NCBI RefSeq assembly: GCF_008831285.2
Contig: NC_045139.1
Coordinates: 15,854,354 to 15,918,353 of the forward strand
Direction of reading: 5' to 3'
Length of the DNA: 64,000 nt
Source: Nymphaea colorata
Taxonomy: Eukaryota; Streptophyta; Magnoliopsida; Nymphaeales; Nymphaeaceae
Below, piece after piece: positions 36,174 through 47,100 of the stretch. A program made the position numbers and the translations under genes. Under the pieces are notes generated by a model. The model saw nothing but the letters and a program-made list of their open reading frames with translations. It searched no databases and was not told the origin of the DNA. Each line of letters opens with the position of its first letter. Within the stretch, counting starts at the first letter, position 1.

Positions 36174-38229
36174 TATTTAAATGGAAACGCCAGACAATTC
36201 AGAGAAAATAAGGAAATTTTAATCGGCGGAGAGGTCGTTCCAGAACAGGATAGAAATAAAGAAAAGATCTTCTTCTTACCGTGTGGAGAAAGAGAAGAGA
36301 AAAAGAAGAAATTTTTTTTGCTACCTTCGTCTACCGCCTCGCTTGGATCGCGATCGTCAAAGAGGTCCGTCCTTTCTTTCTCTCTTATTCAGTCTCGTGC
36401 TTTTCATTTGATAGTTTTTAGTTGGTGATCGTCTTAATCTCCCAGCTGCGGTTTTGGGGAGTCGGAATTCACGATCTTAATACTACTTTTTTTTTTGGTT
36501 CGTTTTTCTTTTTGTTTGGGTCCCTTTCTCCATTTCTTCTGGGGATTTTGGTCTTCTCCTTTGTTGTGTTTCGTGCATCTGCTGTTGCTTTCTTCTTTCT
36601 CTGTTTTGTAATGGTAGGTCAAGTTTTTGAAAGTTTTTCTGGGGATTTTGGTCTTCTCCTTTGTTGTGTTTCGTGCATCTACTGTTGCTTTCTTCTTTCT
36701 CTGTTTTGTAATGGTAGGTCAAGTTTTTGAAAGTTTTCTTTCATGATTCGTTTGCGCGGACGCTAAGTTAATTTTTTTTTTCTTGTGAGGATTTTGTTAG
36801 TTTTATTGTCTCTCTTTTTGATTTTGTGTTCCGTGCTTCTCTTTGTTCGTTTTGCGATTGTACCCTGGTTTTCCTAGCCTTTCCATGTTTGGTTATCCTC
36901 ATTTGGAACGGTGAGTTCCGTTGTTCGGTGGGCAGCTACTTTGAAGGAATGATATTGAGTATGTTCTGTTCTTTTCTTTGGAGGAGCAAGTGGGATGTTT
37001 CTTCGCAAAATTCGTCTCAATTTCATGTGTGGCAAAATATCCCACAAAATCTCGTCATGTTGCTTGCGAATTTTTAGATCCTCATTCGTCGTGTGAGGAA
37101 ACTCGTATTCTTCTACTCTCCATATATTGTTCTGTGTATTTCCTGGATTTATGCATGAACCATTTGCGACCTGTTTTTATGGCATCAAAACTATGTCGGA
37201 GAACTCCCTTTGCTATCGAAGCTCATTATTATTATTTTTTTGGGGTGACAAAATCGGGTTTCTGGGACCTGGCCTTGCTATCGAATCTAAAACCATGCCT
37301 AGGTTCATGCTAGTGTGAGGCTTAGACCTTAGTTATGCAGATGGAGGGGTCTGCAATTCATGCAGGAAGAATCTTCCACTCCTCTTGGTTGGATAATTTC
37401 TTGAAGAATAGAATGAAATCAAGGAACAGGAAGAGAACAAACGCAGAGGCGCGTTTGGAGGGTAGTGTTTGACGTGTTTTTTTAGATATTGTGTCTACTT
37501 TGCCTATGCATTTGATTACAACGCGTTGCATTCGCAGCAGCTTCCTTAGGATATGAGGTTTCTCTTTCTTTAGTTTCAGTCATTGACAGATTGAAGAAGG
37601 GGAAAGCCTGCACTGCTCTTTGTTCTGTTGGAGTACCTGTCCACTTTTTCGTTTTATTTTCCCTGATGCCTATCTACTTTTTTCCCTCTTAGCCATCAAT
37701 TTTTACTACTTTAAATAATGTCCAAACTGTTCCTATTAGATTTATTATTACATTATATTATTCTCAGAAAAAAAAAGTGTGCATTCTTTCGTATCCATTT
37801 ATCAATCAGGTTAACTTATCAAACTTGTGTTTCTGAAACAGGTCCCATTCAACAAGTTGCTTGGCTCTTACACTTTGGTCGATTGACTGGTTGGTCAGTC
37901 TTGTAAAGATTTCCTTCCCTCATTTATTAGTGGGTGCACTTGGAATATAATCCAGGGAATGCAGAAAGATGTGCTTGCCCATCAAGGAGTCCTACTGTAG
38001 GTCTGATGAGGCAGCTCCAGAGGAGCTTCCGCAGTTTTCTTTAAATGAAATAGAACATAGCCAAGATCAGATCCGTGCCCGGACACATGGCCTCTGCAAG
38101 GATGGTTAAATTATATGTTTTTTAGCTCCCGCTCTGTAGATATCAGTATCAAATATTTGGTTAGTGGGAGGTATAGAATATTTCTGTCGTTCGTGTGCTT
38201 GATTAGGTTTTCTTGATTGGGAAAGAAAG
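36174..38229 (+). promoter_or_regulatory. Presumed CIPK promoter edge and long 5' leader with intron(s)
   Basis: A TATA-like TATTTAAAT lies at 36174. About 170 bp of purine-rich, leader-like sequence follows, then T-rich intron-like sequence to the CIPK start codon. A donor near AAAGAG|GTCCGT (36365) and an acceptor near GATTAG|GTTTTC (about 38206) are possible but unproved. More than ten ATGs lie between them, so an unspliced leader would be poorly translated. CIPK genes of the clade without coding introns commonly carry a leader intron. Confidence 0.4.
36537..36736. repeat. Exact 100-bp tandem duplication in the CIPK leader region
   Basis: Two consecutive 100-bp units, 36537-36636 and 36637-36736, differ at one base only (G at 36581, A at 36681). 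Each begins TTCTGGGGATTTTGGTCTTC and ends GGTCAAGTTTTTGAAAGTTT. The near-identity indicates a recent event. Each carries ATGGTAGGTC, a potential 5' splice site. Confidence 0.93.
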
Positions 38230-39591
38230 ATGGATAATAAGGGAACGATATTGATGCAAAGGTTTGAGTTAGGCCGATTATTGGGTCAGGGCACCTTTGC
38301 TAAGGTGTACTTTGCTAGGAATACGAGGACAGGGCAGAGTGTTGCTATAAAAATGATTGATAAAGAGAAGGTCATGAGGGTGGGGATGATGGACCAGATC
38401 AAACGAGAGATATCTGTAATGAGGTTGGTGAGACACCCAAACATTGTTCAGCTTTTTGAGGTTATGGCCAGCAAATCTAAGATCTATTTCGTAATGGAAT
38501 ATGTCAAGGGTGGAGAGCTCTTCAACAAGATTGCAAAGGGTAGGCTGAGGGAGGATATGGCAAGGAAGTATTTCCAGCAACTGATTGCTGCTGTTGACTT
38601 TTGTCACAGCAGAGGCGTTTATCATAGAGATCTGAAGCCTGAAAACCTCCTGTTGGATGAAAATGGTGATCTTAAGGTTTCAGACTTCGGCTTGAGTGCA
38701 CTTGCAGAATCAAAGCGGCAAGATGGGCTGCTTCATACAACATGTGGAACTCCAGCTTATGTTGCCCCAGAGGTAATCAGTAAAAAGGGTTATGATGGGG
38801 CAAAATCTGACATTTGGTCCTGTGGGGTGATACTGTTTGTCTTGCTTGCTGGTTATCTTCCTTTCCACGATTCCAATCTCATGGAGATGTACAGAAAGAT
38901 AACAAAAGCAGAATTCAAATGCCCTCATTGGATTCCTTCAGAAGTTAGAAGGCTCTTATCGAAGATGTTGGACCCAAATCCAAGTACTCGAATATCAATA
39001 GCAAATATCATGGAGAATGCTTGGTTTAAAAAGGGATATAAACCAGTCGACAGGGAACGGGAGCATAAGGAATTGACTGCCCTTGATGTTGATGCTGCTC
39101 TTTCTGACAGAGGGGCTGGGGAGACTGTTGAGAGGAGGGCACCCACATCTGTGCCTGTGAAACCTCTATCCTTAAATGCTTTTGACATCATCTCGCTTTC
39201 CTCAGGCTTTGATCTTTCAGGTTTATTTGAGGAGAAGGTGAAAGAAGAACGTTTCACTTCCAGACAGCCAGCTTCAGTTATAATCTCAAAGCTGGAGGAA
39301 GTTGCAAAGCTCCTGAAGTTCAAAATCACAAAGAAAGATGAAGGACTGTTGAGAATCCAGGGGCTGAAGGAGGGGAGGAAAGGAGTTCTATCAATAGATG
39401 CAGAGATATTTGAGGTGACCCCATCATTTTATGTGGTGGAAATGAAGAAAACAAATGGCGACACATTGGAGTATCGGGACTTTTGTAAACAGAACTTGAG
39501 ACCCGCACTCAAGGACATAGTGTGGGCTTGGCAAGGAGAACATCGGCCAGAACAGCAAGAGCAACAACATCAGCATCAACAGCAACAATGA
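38230..39591 (+). CDS. CIPK: CBL-interacting protein kinase (CIPK/SnRK3), no coding intron
   Basis: A Ser/Thr kinase of 453 aa in a single uninterrupted coding exon. CIPKs are activated by calcineurin-B-like Ca2+ sensors and phosphorylate ion channels and transporters. The kinase domain spans about 12-266: Gly loop GQGTFAKV at 19-26, ATP Lys41, alpha-C Glu60, catalytic HRDLKPEN at 132-139, DFG at 152-154, activation-loop Thr in [12 protein letters not shown] ending at 181. The regulatory region carries the NAF motif [19 protein letters not shown] from 316, which binds the CBL and is autoinhibitory. A phosphatase-interaction-like segment follows (about 345-375). The tail is Gln/His-rich ([12 protein letters not shown]). 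Absence of coding introns places it in the intron-poor CIPK clade, near the CIPK2/10/15 type; the exact orthologue cannot be named by eye. All catalytic residues are present. Confidence 0.97.
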   Translation: MDNKGTILMQRFELGRLLGQGTFAKVYFARNTRTGQSVAIKMIDKEKVMRVGMMDQIKREISVMRLVRHPNIVQLFEVMASKSKIYFVMEYVKGGELFNKIAKGRLREDMARKYFQQLIAAVDFCHSRGVYHRDLKPENLLLDENGDLKVSDFGLSALAESKRQDGLLHTTCGTPAYVAPEVISKKGYDGAKSDIWSCGVILFVLLAGYLPFHDSNLMEMYRKITKAEFKCPHWIPSEVRRLLSKMLDPNPSTRISIANIMENAWFKKGYKPVDREREHKELTALDVDAALSDRGAGETVERRAPTSVPVKPLSLNAFDIISLSSGFDLSGLFEEKVKEERFTSRQPASVIISKLEEVAKLLKFKITKKDEGLLRIQGLKEGRKGVLSIDAEIFEVTPSFYVVEMKKTNGDTLEYRDFCKQNLRPALKDIVWAWQGEHRPEQQEQQHQHQQQQ

Positions 39592-42478
39592 CTTCGGTTA
39601 TCAAATTCTTCTGTCCAGCAACAGTAACAACGGCAGAACCAGGCCCAGCACCAAGACTGACGGTGACCAAATTTAAGAGTACTGATGATCATCTGTTTGT
39701 TGACCTGCTCATACCTTTTGACTGTCAATGATGCGTTTCCAGGAACCTCTTTGATTTTCTTTGCTCGGTTGTGTTCCAACTGTTGTAAGACTTGGATACT
39801 TGTTTCTTTTATCTATCTATTGCACGAGTACTGTAGTTATGTCTTATAAGCTTTGAACTATGGATGCAGCTTTTGTTTGCGTAAGGAACTAAATAAACTT
39901 CATGGTTTTTCACATATCCAGGCAGGACTCATGCACTTTGATTTTCTCGTTCTCCTTGCAACCTGTAAAATGTTTCTGCAAGGGCCGGTTGGTTTCAGAC
40001 AGCAGAAGGGAACCCATTTTCATGGAAAGGGCAGTTTGCAATAACTTCTAAGCGGCCTGCCAAGCCCGTGAAAATGCTTCGGCTGTTATGGATAAGGGGA
40101 GCATATTTGACCACTTTGTTTTTTGAGAGGGAGGAAAATTCTGGGATCTATCTGCCCAATTTTTTTTAAGGCCTAACTTTTGTTGTTTATTTCATTCAGT
40201 TAACGTCGGAAATGTCTCAATAACCTTGCTATTTTAGCAGTCGACAGGAAAGTTTACTGGAAGAAGCCTGCCTTATTGAGGAAATTTGGTGGTGCATTTC
40301 TTATGTCTCTTGATTTTATAGTTATTAGTTTCTGCTGTTGGTTGGTTATGATAATCCTTTTATAGCGCTAAAATCTGCGATGCTGATTGCCACTATTGCT
40401 TTTATAAATCTTTGACTGCTTTACTAACTAGGAGGGTCTTTAGAGTCTTTGCATAATACTTTGAGAGGTATTAGAATGCTCGGCACTAAAATGCCAAACA
40501 TTTAGTACCGAGTAGTTGTCAGTGGAACAAAAGTTTCGGGTTCCACCTACCTCATCTTGTGTGATGATCTGGAACTTTTGTTCCACCAGTTTAGGTAGAA
40601 CTCTAATGACCACATCTCCCTCTCTCAAAAGTGCCACCTATTTATGTGGAATTTTAACAATGGGACACAAATGTTAGGACAGAGAAAAAACACCAGGGAT
40701 TAAAGTTCCATGTTTGTTTTGTCATGGAACCTTCCTGGATTTTTTTATCCAGTTCCACTTCTACAACAGAATTCCACGTATTCAAACGTGGCCCGAGGAC
40801 AGACATTCACGGTCTTTTACACCGGGACTTCCAGGCCTCGGGTATCTGATGTTGGCTTGAAAGCTTGAGCTCGTCGTCGTAAACAGGCAATTAGTTCTAT
40901 ACTGCTTATAGAGATCCCATGCTTCGATTCCGCTAGCCCGCTATTCTGGCTCCACTGTCATAACCCAGGAGACCTGTGGGTCAGGCGACTACGTTCGAGC
41001 TTCTACTTACCACTCAGTTGCTTCGAGCAGTTGAACTCGTTGTCTGTTATGTTGGGAAGCACAGGAGGCCTCGCTTATTTCGTTTTCACAGTTCGATTTG
41101 TCAAGTGCCTTGCCGGTAGCAAAGAGTTGGCTCTGTTCACCCGGGGTTTAGGTGCTTAAAATTAAATGTGATCATTTTCCGGCTACTGCCGTACTGCGTT
41201 TATGTTCCTCTGCAGTTGATCTTGTCTTGTAATGCCAAAACTGTTGATTTGTGCCTTACATGCATCATTTTTTTTTTTGAAAATAAATAAAAAATTTTCA
41301 CGTAGTGAGGATATGCATGCCAATACGCCAATATCAAAACAAGATGCTACGCTACATCATGCCTCGTCTACTAGTTTGGGATGAGCAGGAGGATTAATCC
41401 CCACTTGAGCAAGAGCTGAAATCTTGTCCCTCCCTCCCTTCCCTGGTTAGATCTCCACGTGCGGGGACCCACTCCCCTTGTCCATTAGTTAAACCAACAT
41501 TTTATTCTCAGGAACATATCTCAAGCAGCCATTCTGCAGCTAGTTTTCAAGGGCTCTGGAAAATTGGTTTTCAGAGACTTCATAATTGTAATGTTCAACG
41601 CAAGTTTTGCAACTGAATTATTGACGAGGTAGCGTGCAAGGCTTTGCCCACTGCAATGGAAAAAAAGAACGCAAGAAATAAAAGCAATTTGATGCATTTA
41701 TCTGACATTAGGAGCGCTTTTTATTTTTTTTTGAAGAAGAATACGGGTTCCATTTATTTTGTTGTCAGCATACCATACCATGATCACTGAAAAGGCCATG
41801 ACAGATGGGTGCTTCTTGTAGCTAGTTCAAGGTGAACAAAAGAGCAGCTAACTGACCTGATCTCCCAATAGGCAATCAAACGAACGGTTGGACACTAGAA
41901 CTGTTTCAGCTGTGTGAATCTGTCATGATTCCTTGATTTTGCATCATGGAGTGGATGCCGAGGTAAGATTTGTCAAGAACTAGATCCTTGATTAGATTGG
42001 CAAATGCATTACAACTTGACATGTCGTAGGACTAAGCCCGTTACTGTTACAATAGGCATGGGAGAGAGAGAGAGAGATCTGGCTCACAGAGAAAATAAAC
42101 TGAAAAAGGAAACTCTTTATGCTAGGAGTAGCCAACAATGATCATGCATCAATTAGTGCAGGAACTCCTTTTACCAACATTCTAATACGGACAATTTTTT
42201 GAGAACATATATAATGAATGATATTTTATTAACTCGTGCACAACAAGTAAATCTTATGAGAACAAGGCCGGGACTTTACCAAGCTTGTGAATTATTATTG
42301 AAGCTCACAGTCAACTACTTGGTCAAGTTTGTGAAATGTAGAAATCATAGCTAAATATAACTAGTGCACAACAAGTATATAAAATCTTATGAGAACAAGG
42401 CCGGGACTTTACCAAGCTTGTGTATTATTATTGAAGCTCAACAGTCAACAAGTTGGTCAAGTATGTGAAATGTAGAAA
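39592..42478. other. Spacer between the CIPK and SLX1-like genes (both 3' ends)
   Basis: Holds the CIPK 3' untranslated region, then an inverted-repeat element at 40452-40633 and the duplicated 3' end of the SLX1-like gene at 42231-42486. No supportable gene. Open frames of 60-67 aa are chance. Confidence 0.6.
40452..40633. repeat. Imperfect inverted repeat, MITE-like
   Basis: GTGGAACAAAAGTT at 40522 pairs exactly with AACTTTTGTTCCAC ending at 40586. The outer flanks CTTTGAGAG (about 40459) and CTCTCAAAAG (about 40621) pair imperfectly, giving one long hairpin with its loop at about 40540-40570. No target-site duplication was identified. Confidence 0.5.
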
Positions 42479-42486
42479 TCATAGTT
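42231..42486. repeat. 128-bp tandem duplication reaching the stop codon of the SLX1-like gene
   Basis: Two units start near 42231 and 42359 and share AGAACAAGGCCGGGACTTTA, CCAAGCTTGTG and GTGAAATGTAGAAATCATAG. The gene-proximal unit includes the SLX1-like stop codon (42481-42479) and about the last two codons. The distal copy lies entirely downstream of the gene. Confidence 0.88.
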
Positions 42487-42887
42487 GAATATAATCAGGT
42501 GAATTTGTCAAATCTATAATACTCAAGGGAGATGGGCTTTTATTACGAAAATTAACCATGGAGCTTGTGGGTGTTGATTCTACGTTGGCCCTGGCTTTAG
42601 GAGGCGAAATTATACAGCAAGACTGATCTTCATCACTAAAAGATTGTGAAGGAATTTCAGATCTACTTGTTTCTTTCTTTTCTGAGGAAAGAGTATGTCG
42701 CAACGATTTTCTGCTTTTGTAAAACTGGGTGATACTCATCTGATTATTTGAAATGCTCCCGACTTCAGCATCAAGGTGGCTGCAGACTTCGGCATCGAGA
42801 TGATTGGCAATATTAGCCACTCCCACGACCTGACCAAGGTTGTCCCTTTCATAAGTGGCATTACTATCAGTATCTATACCACCAACC

Positions 42888-42927
<40 letters not shown>

Positions 42928-44177
42928 TGTGAGCAATTCCTTCCGCATAGCAAGGAAGTTCATCCATGGGGGCAACTTGCATTTTCATATGATCTGGTAA
43001 TGCTGGGCAACCAGCAGCGAGCTTCGTGTACTTTGTTGAGAAGAAATTCACTGTCAGGTTGGCACTGCGGAAAGTGAAGTTAGCTGCGGCTTTCTCCTAG
43101 TTAAACAAAACATCTAAAAATGAAAGAGATAATTCCATATAAGAAATTTTTACCCTTTCCAAGCCGGAAGCGTGAGCATTGTGTACGCAAGCTTAATCTT
43201 ACCACCGATGCCAGCAAGCGATTTCAATCCCGAAGCTGCATCTCTTACAGCCAAAGACTCTCTTGGATGTTGCCATGCCCATTCAAACTGCAGTATTGCA
43301 CACCAATCAGCGACTATTTTATTGGAAACTTTTTCTCCTGCAACACATTCATTTCCATGTCTAGATTGGACACTTGCTTCCTTTCTAATGACTAGAATTG
43401 CAGAATGTGCATAATTAACTATTGAGGTTTCATATCAATTAAGGAAAAATAAAAAGGGAACAAAATGGGAACCATCAATGTGAATTACCTGGAGAGCAGC
43501 AACATTGGAGGAAAACCCAAAGATACATAAAACCATCTCCCAAGGTCGTTTCCTCTTTGTTCTCCATGCACCAGACGTTATTTCACCATTGTGTTGCCTG
43601 ATACGTCTTCGAGGATTGACAGTAAAACTATGAAATGACAGCAGTGGTTCAGAATCGGTTAGGGCTTGTTAGACAGGCGGTTCTTGAAATGAAAAAATTG
43701 AGAGGAGCTCGGACGAATCCAAGGAAATTATGTGGAAGAAATTGGAAGTAAGCTTCGTGATTAGAGAAGGAGTAAAGAATCCTTAGAAATTTTAGCAATT
43801 ATCTCCTCCATGAGCAATCCAAAACAAGGAATTGGTGGAGGCAGTTTGTATAAATGGTCGTACACTGATAATTAGCTGAATTCTGAACCAGATTAACCAA
43901 GATCGTAAGTAAACATTACTACCCAGTTCCCCTAAAAGTTTCAAAAACAATAATCTAGAAAGCAGATAGAGAGAGAGAAAAGGATAGAGAGATACCCAAT
44001 ATAAGTGTGCCCCTTAAACCTAGGGGATAGAGAACAGAGAAGGTAGCAGGCAAAGAAATCGCGCTTCCTTGCATTCAGCGTTGCCCTCGTCTTCCTCGCG
44101 TCACTGTCGTCGCCTTCCGGGTCGGCAATTCCAGTATCCGGCCTCGAACGGGGACGACCGCGCTTCCTCATTCTCAC
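42479..44177 (-). CDS. SLX1: SLX1/HIGLE-type GIY-YIG structure-specific nuclease
   Basis: Four exons (44177-43996, 43627-43489, 43287-43154, 43064-42479) give 346 aa in continuous frame. The GIY-YIG domain (about 41-125) has [10 protein letters not shown] (44-53), TYIG (58-61), the Arg-rich [24 protein letters not shown], and the metal-site Glu in FEWAWQHP (Glu109), all typical of SLX1. SLX1 with SLX4 cuts branched DNA in fungi and animals. The plant homologue in Arabidopsis is described as HIGLE, a HYL1-interacting nuclease. The [25 protein letters not shown] segment after the domain is also SLX1-like. The zinc-binding RING/PHD finger of fungal and animal SLX1 is not visible. The tail instead has a 12-Asp run (199-210), a PIP-box-like QMSITQFY at 260-267 and a SIM-like IIDLT at 334-338. 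Met3 is an alternative start. Confidence 0.93.
42890..42925 (-). repeat. In-frame trinucleotide repeat coding poly-Asp
   Basis: Twelve tandem TCA/ATC triplets (GAT on the coding strand) encode Asp199-210 of the SLX1-like protein. Nearly pure GAT codons suggest replication-slippage expansion. Confidence 0.95.
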
Positions 44178-47100
44178 CTAGAACAGAGACACAGCGAGAG
44201 AGAGAGAGAGAGACGAGGGTCTTGTTTGTTTTCTTTGGTTGAGAGCTCGCGATCGAACTGGAGTGGACGGGTCCAGGCCTCTGACCGTTGGACGCATTCC
44301 CGTTCGAAATTCAAACGGATCTGGGCTGACACTCCTGCTAGGGATGTAAACGGGCAGATTTGAATCGGATTCAGCTTTTATTGAAATCGGATTTGGATCT
44401 CATTATTCCAAATCAAATTCGAATCCAACTGATAAGGTTCCACATTCATGTGTAACTAGATCAGAATTTTCTTAAACCTAATTAGATACCAGACTCAAAT
44501 TTGGAATACTGAATCTGGCTATGCATTTAGATTTAAATAGGTAATGAAATAAATCCAATACATTTGCAACCCTACGTTTTCCAACGGCGAACCAGTCCTC
44601 TACAGTTAACTCCCCTTTATATGACAGAGTCCTATAAGTGTAGATCATTTGGGTTAGGTGATTTTCAGATTTTCTAAAAACTAGGAATGTTGATGGATTG
44701 GATTTAAATCTGAGTGCATCTTATCATATTTGATTTGTCGGATGTTCACATATTCAGATTTAAATATGAATAAAGAAAAGCTCTTACCATGTCCAAATCC
44801 GACTTTTAAATTCACATATGAATCAGAATCACAACATTATGATATGTTAGGAACTAATTTTCAAAAGGCATGAGTATTGGATACAGGGTACTTGTTCAAA
44901 ACTACATCTGAATCTAATTGCTTTTTCATTTAAAACCAAAACTAAATGTTATCAAATGTGATTTTCTAAATTTGAATCCAATGCGATTTCTTAATTAGAT
45001 GCTAAGTTTTTTTTGCTCCCCCATATTATGCTTTTTTCTGCAATTCAGACAAATATCTAATCTGAATATGATCTATTGATCATCATTGAAAAGGGCAGCA
45101 GTGCTATAATGCATTAGAAACATCAAGTGGACTTCTCTTGTCTCCATTTTCACATGCCAATTCTACCACCATTTTAGTTGGGTCTCCATGGTGCATTAAC
45201 TTGGCCTTGGTCCACCATTTTGGTGTATCAGCCATTGATCACATGGTTACAGGAAACTACTGGAATACTGACATGAGCATCAAATTTTGTCACCAGTGCA
45301 AGCATTAATCCATGGTTGGCTCACTTTGGCGCATTAACTTGGCCTTGGTCCACTTGAAACTGACAAAAGTATCAAATCCCATCATCATTAGAAGTTCAGG
45401 CGTATACGGAAATCTACTGCTCGAGTGAAGGTCGAAGCTTTTCATTCCCTCATCCCCACCCTGAGGGCTGCCACCATTAGAGGTGGTACAAGAAAAATGT
45501 GAAAAGTGTCAAGTTGAAGACTCCGGATCAATCCCCAACCTTACCAAGGGTCTTGACATAACATTGCCCAAGTATCAGTTGGCTCCTGCGGCTTTCTTTC
45601 TTGATCAAGAGTTTATAATCATAAACAAAAAAGGATCAGTGTATTTCAACACACATTGGCTTCTTACGTATAATATCGTAAATGGTTGGCTTGCTTGTTT
45701 TGGTGTATAATGTTACTGGGAGAGGCTACTTTTTTCAATCCGGATATTGTCAAGCATTTAAATTCTTGGGTATCGTTTTGCAATCTTCACGCCAACTCTT
45801 GCTTTATGTTCCCAGTTTCTTTATGTAAAAGATTTAATCAAACGAGAACGCGATTGGCAGTTTTTTTTTTTAATTTATTAGAGCTTTTTTTTTAGGCCGC
45901 TTGAAGAGTTGAAGCTCGTTCTAGTTTCAGGCCTACTTGAATCATCTGCTAGTGACGATCGATTAAAGGTTACTTCTGTCTTGGAATCTAATGAAGCAAA
46001 TGTCACTTTAAGAAGGATTAATGACAATACAGCTGCTACTTTCTGCTACTCCTATCCTGTGGTGCTGTGGAGATGGAGAAGAGAAAGAAGCTAAAATCTG
46101 CTAATGTAACCAAAACTTTTTGAAAATAGAGAATAAATAGATGAAAACATAATCATACTCTAATGCAAAGCCAGGAGCTAGATCTAAATCCAAAGAAAGG
46201 ACCAACATCCAAATCCGAACAAGAGAAGGACCAAAAATCCAATTTCTGAACCAACTGGTACAATGTTTTCCCTTCTTTTCTGATTTCCTTTTGATTAGTC
46301 AGTTTCTGCATCGCTCGCTACATGAATTACTTATTCTCAAGATGTGCCTTACAACTTACAAGTCCGAAGGATTCGAGGCATTGTATAAGTTATTACATGA
46401 TTGAAAATCTAAGTTGAATACAAAGCCATTGCAAATGGAGCTGCTAGATATTTTGATCTTTCGTGCTCATCGAATATTTTAGAAAACATACTCAACTTTT
46501 AAAGGACCAGACAAAACGTACTCATTATATATATATCTATATATATAGGCGGGGGAATTAAAAAGTATCACTAAAACATTGTTATCACACAAGCATTGTT
46601 AACAGTTTAAAGTGCAGCAACAGTTGTTCATAGTACTTGTAGAAATAGTTTAATGAATTTTTTACTTTTAGTCATTTCACAACATTTCTGGCAGCCATGA
46701 ATAGTCCTTGATGGACATATCCCTTAATATAAGAATTAGTAAAAATGTTGAAACTTGAGCGTGATTCTGTTACACAACATAACATATGAAGCTGGTTAAT
46801 CGACATTGTTCAACTGAACAGTGGTCAATAGATATAAGATGTGCTCCACCAGCGAACCTATGATGGAAGAACAGTTTTATATAGGCAACTATGAGCGAGG
46901 CCGGTGTGCGATTAGCAAAGCTATTAATGAGAATATTACTATACCAGCGTATTAAATTACTACTATCGTGTTGAATATTTTGGTATCTTGCTTTAATGAA
47001 ACAACCTTTCATTTTCATGAACAGGTATTAGTTTACTTTCCCTGTTTTAAAATTTAAGGAAATGGTTTATTTTTCCATTCACAGCCCTGTCATGGTGTCC

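Noticed and set aside
36422-36730. 102-aa hydrophobic frame with an internal repeat, possible membrane protein
   Set aside because: It is the translation of T-rich leader or intron sequence across the 100-bp tandem duplication; the repeat is in the DNA and not a protein feature.
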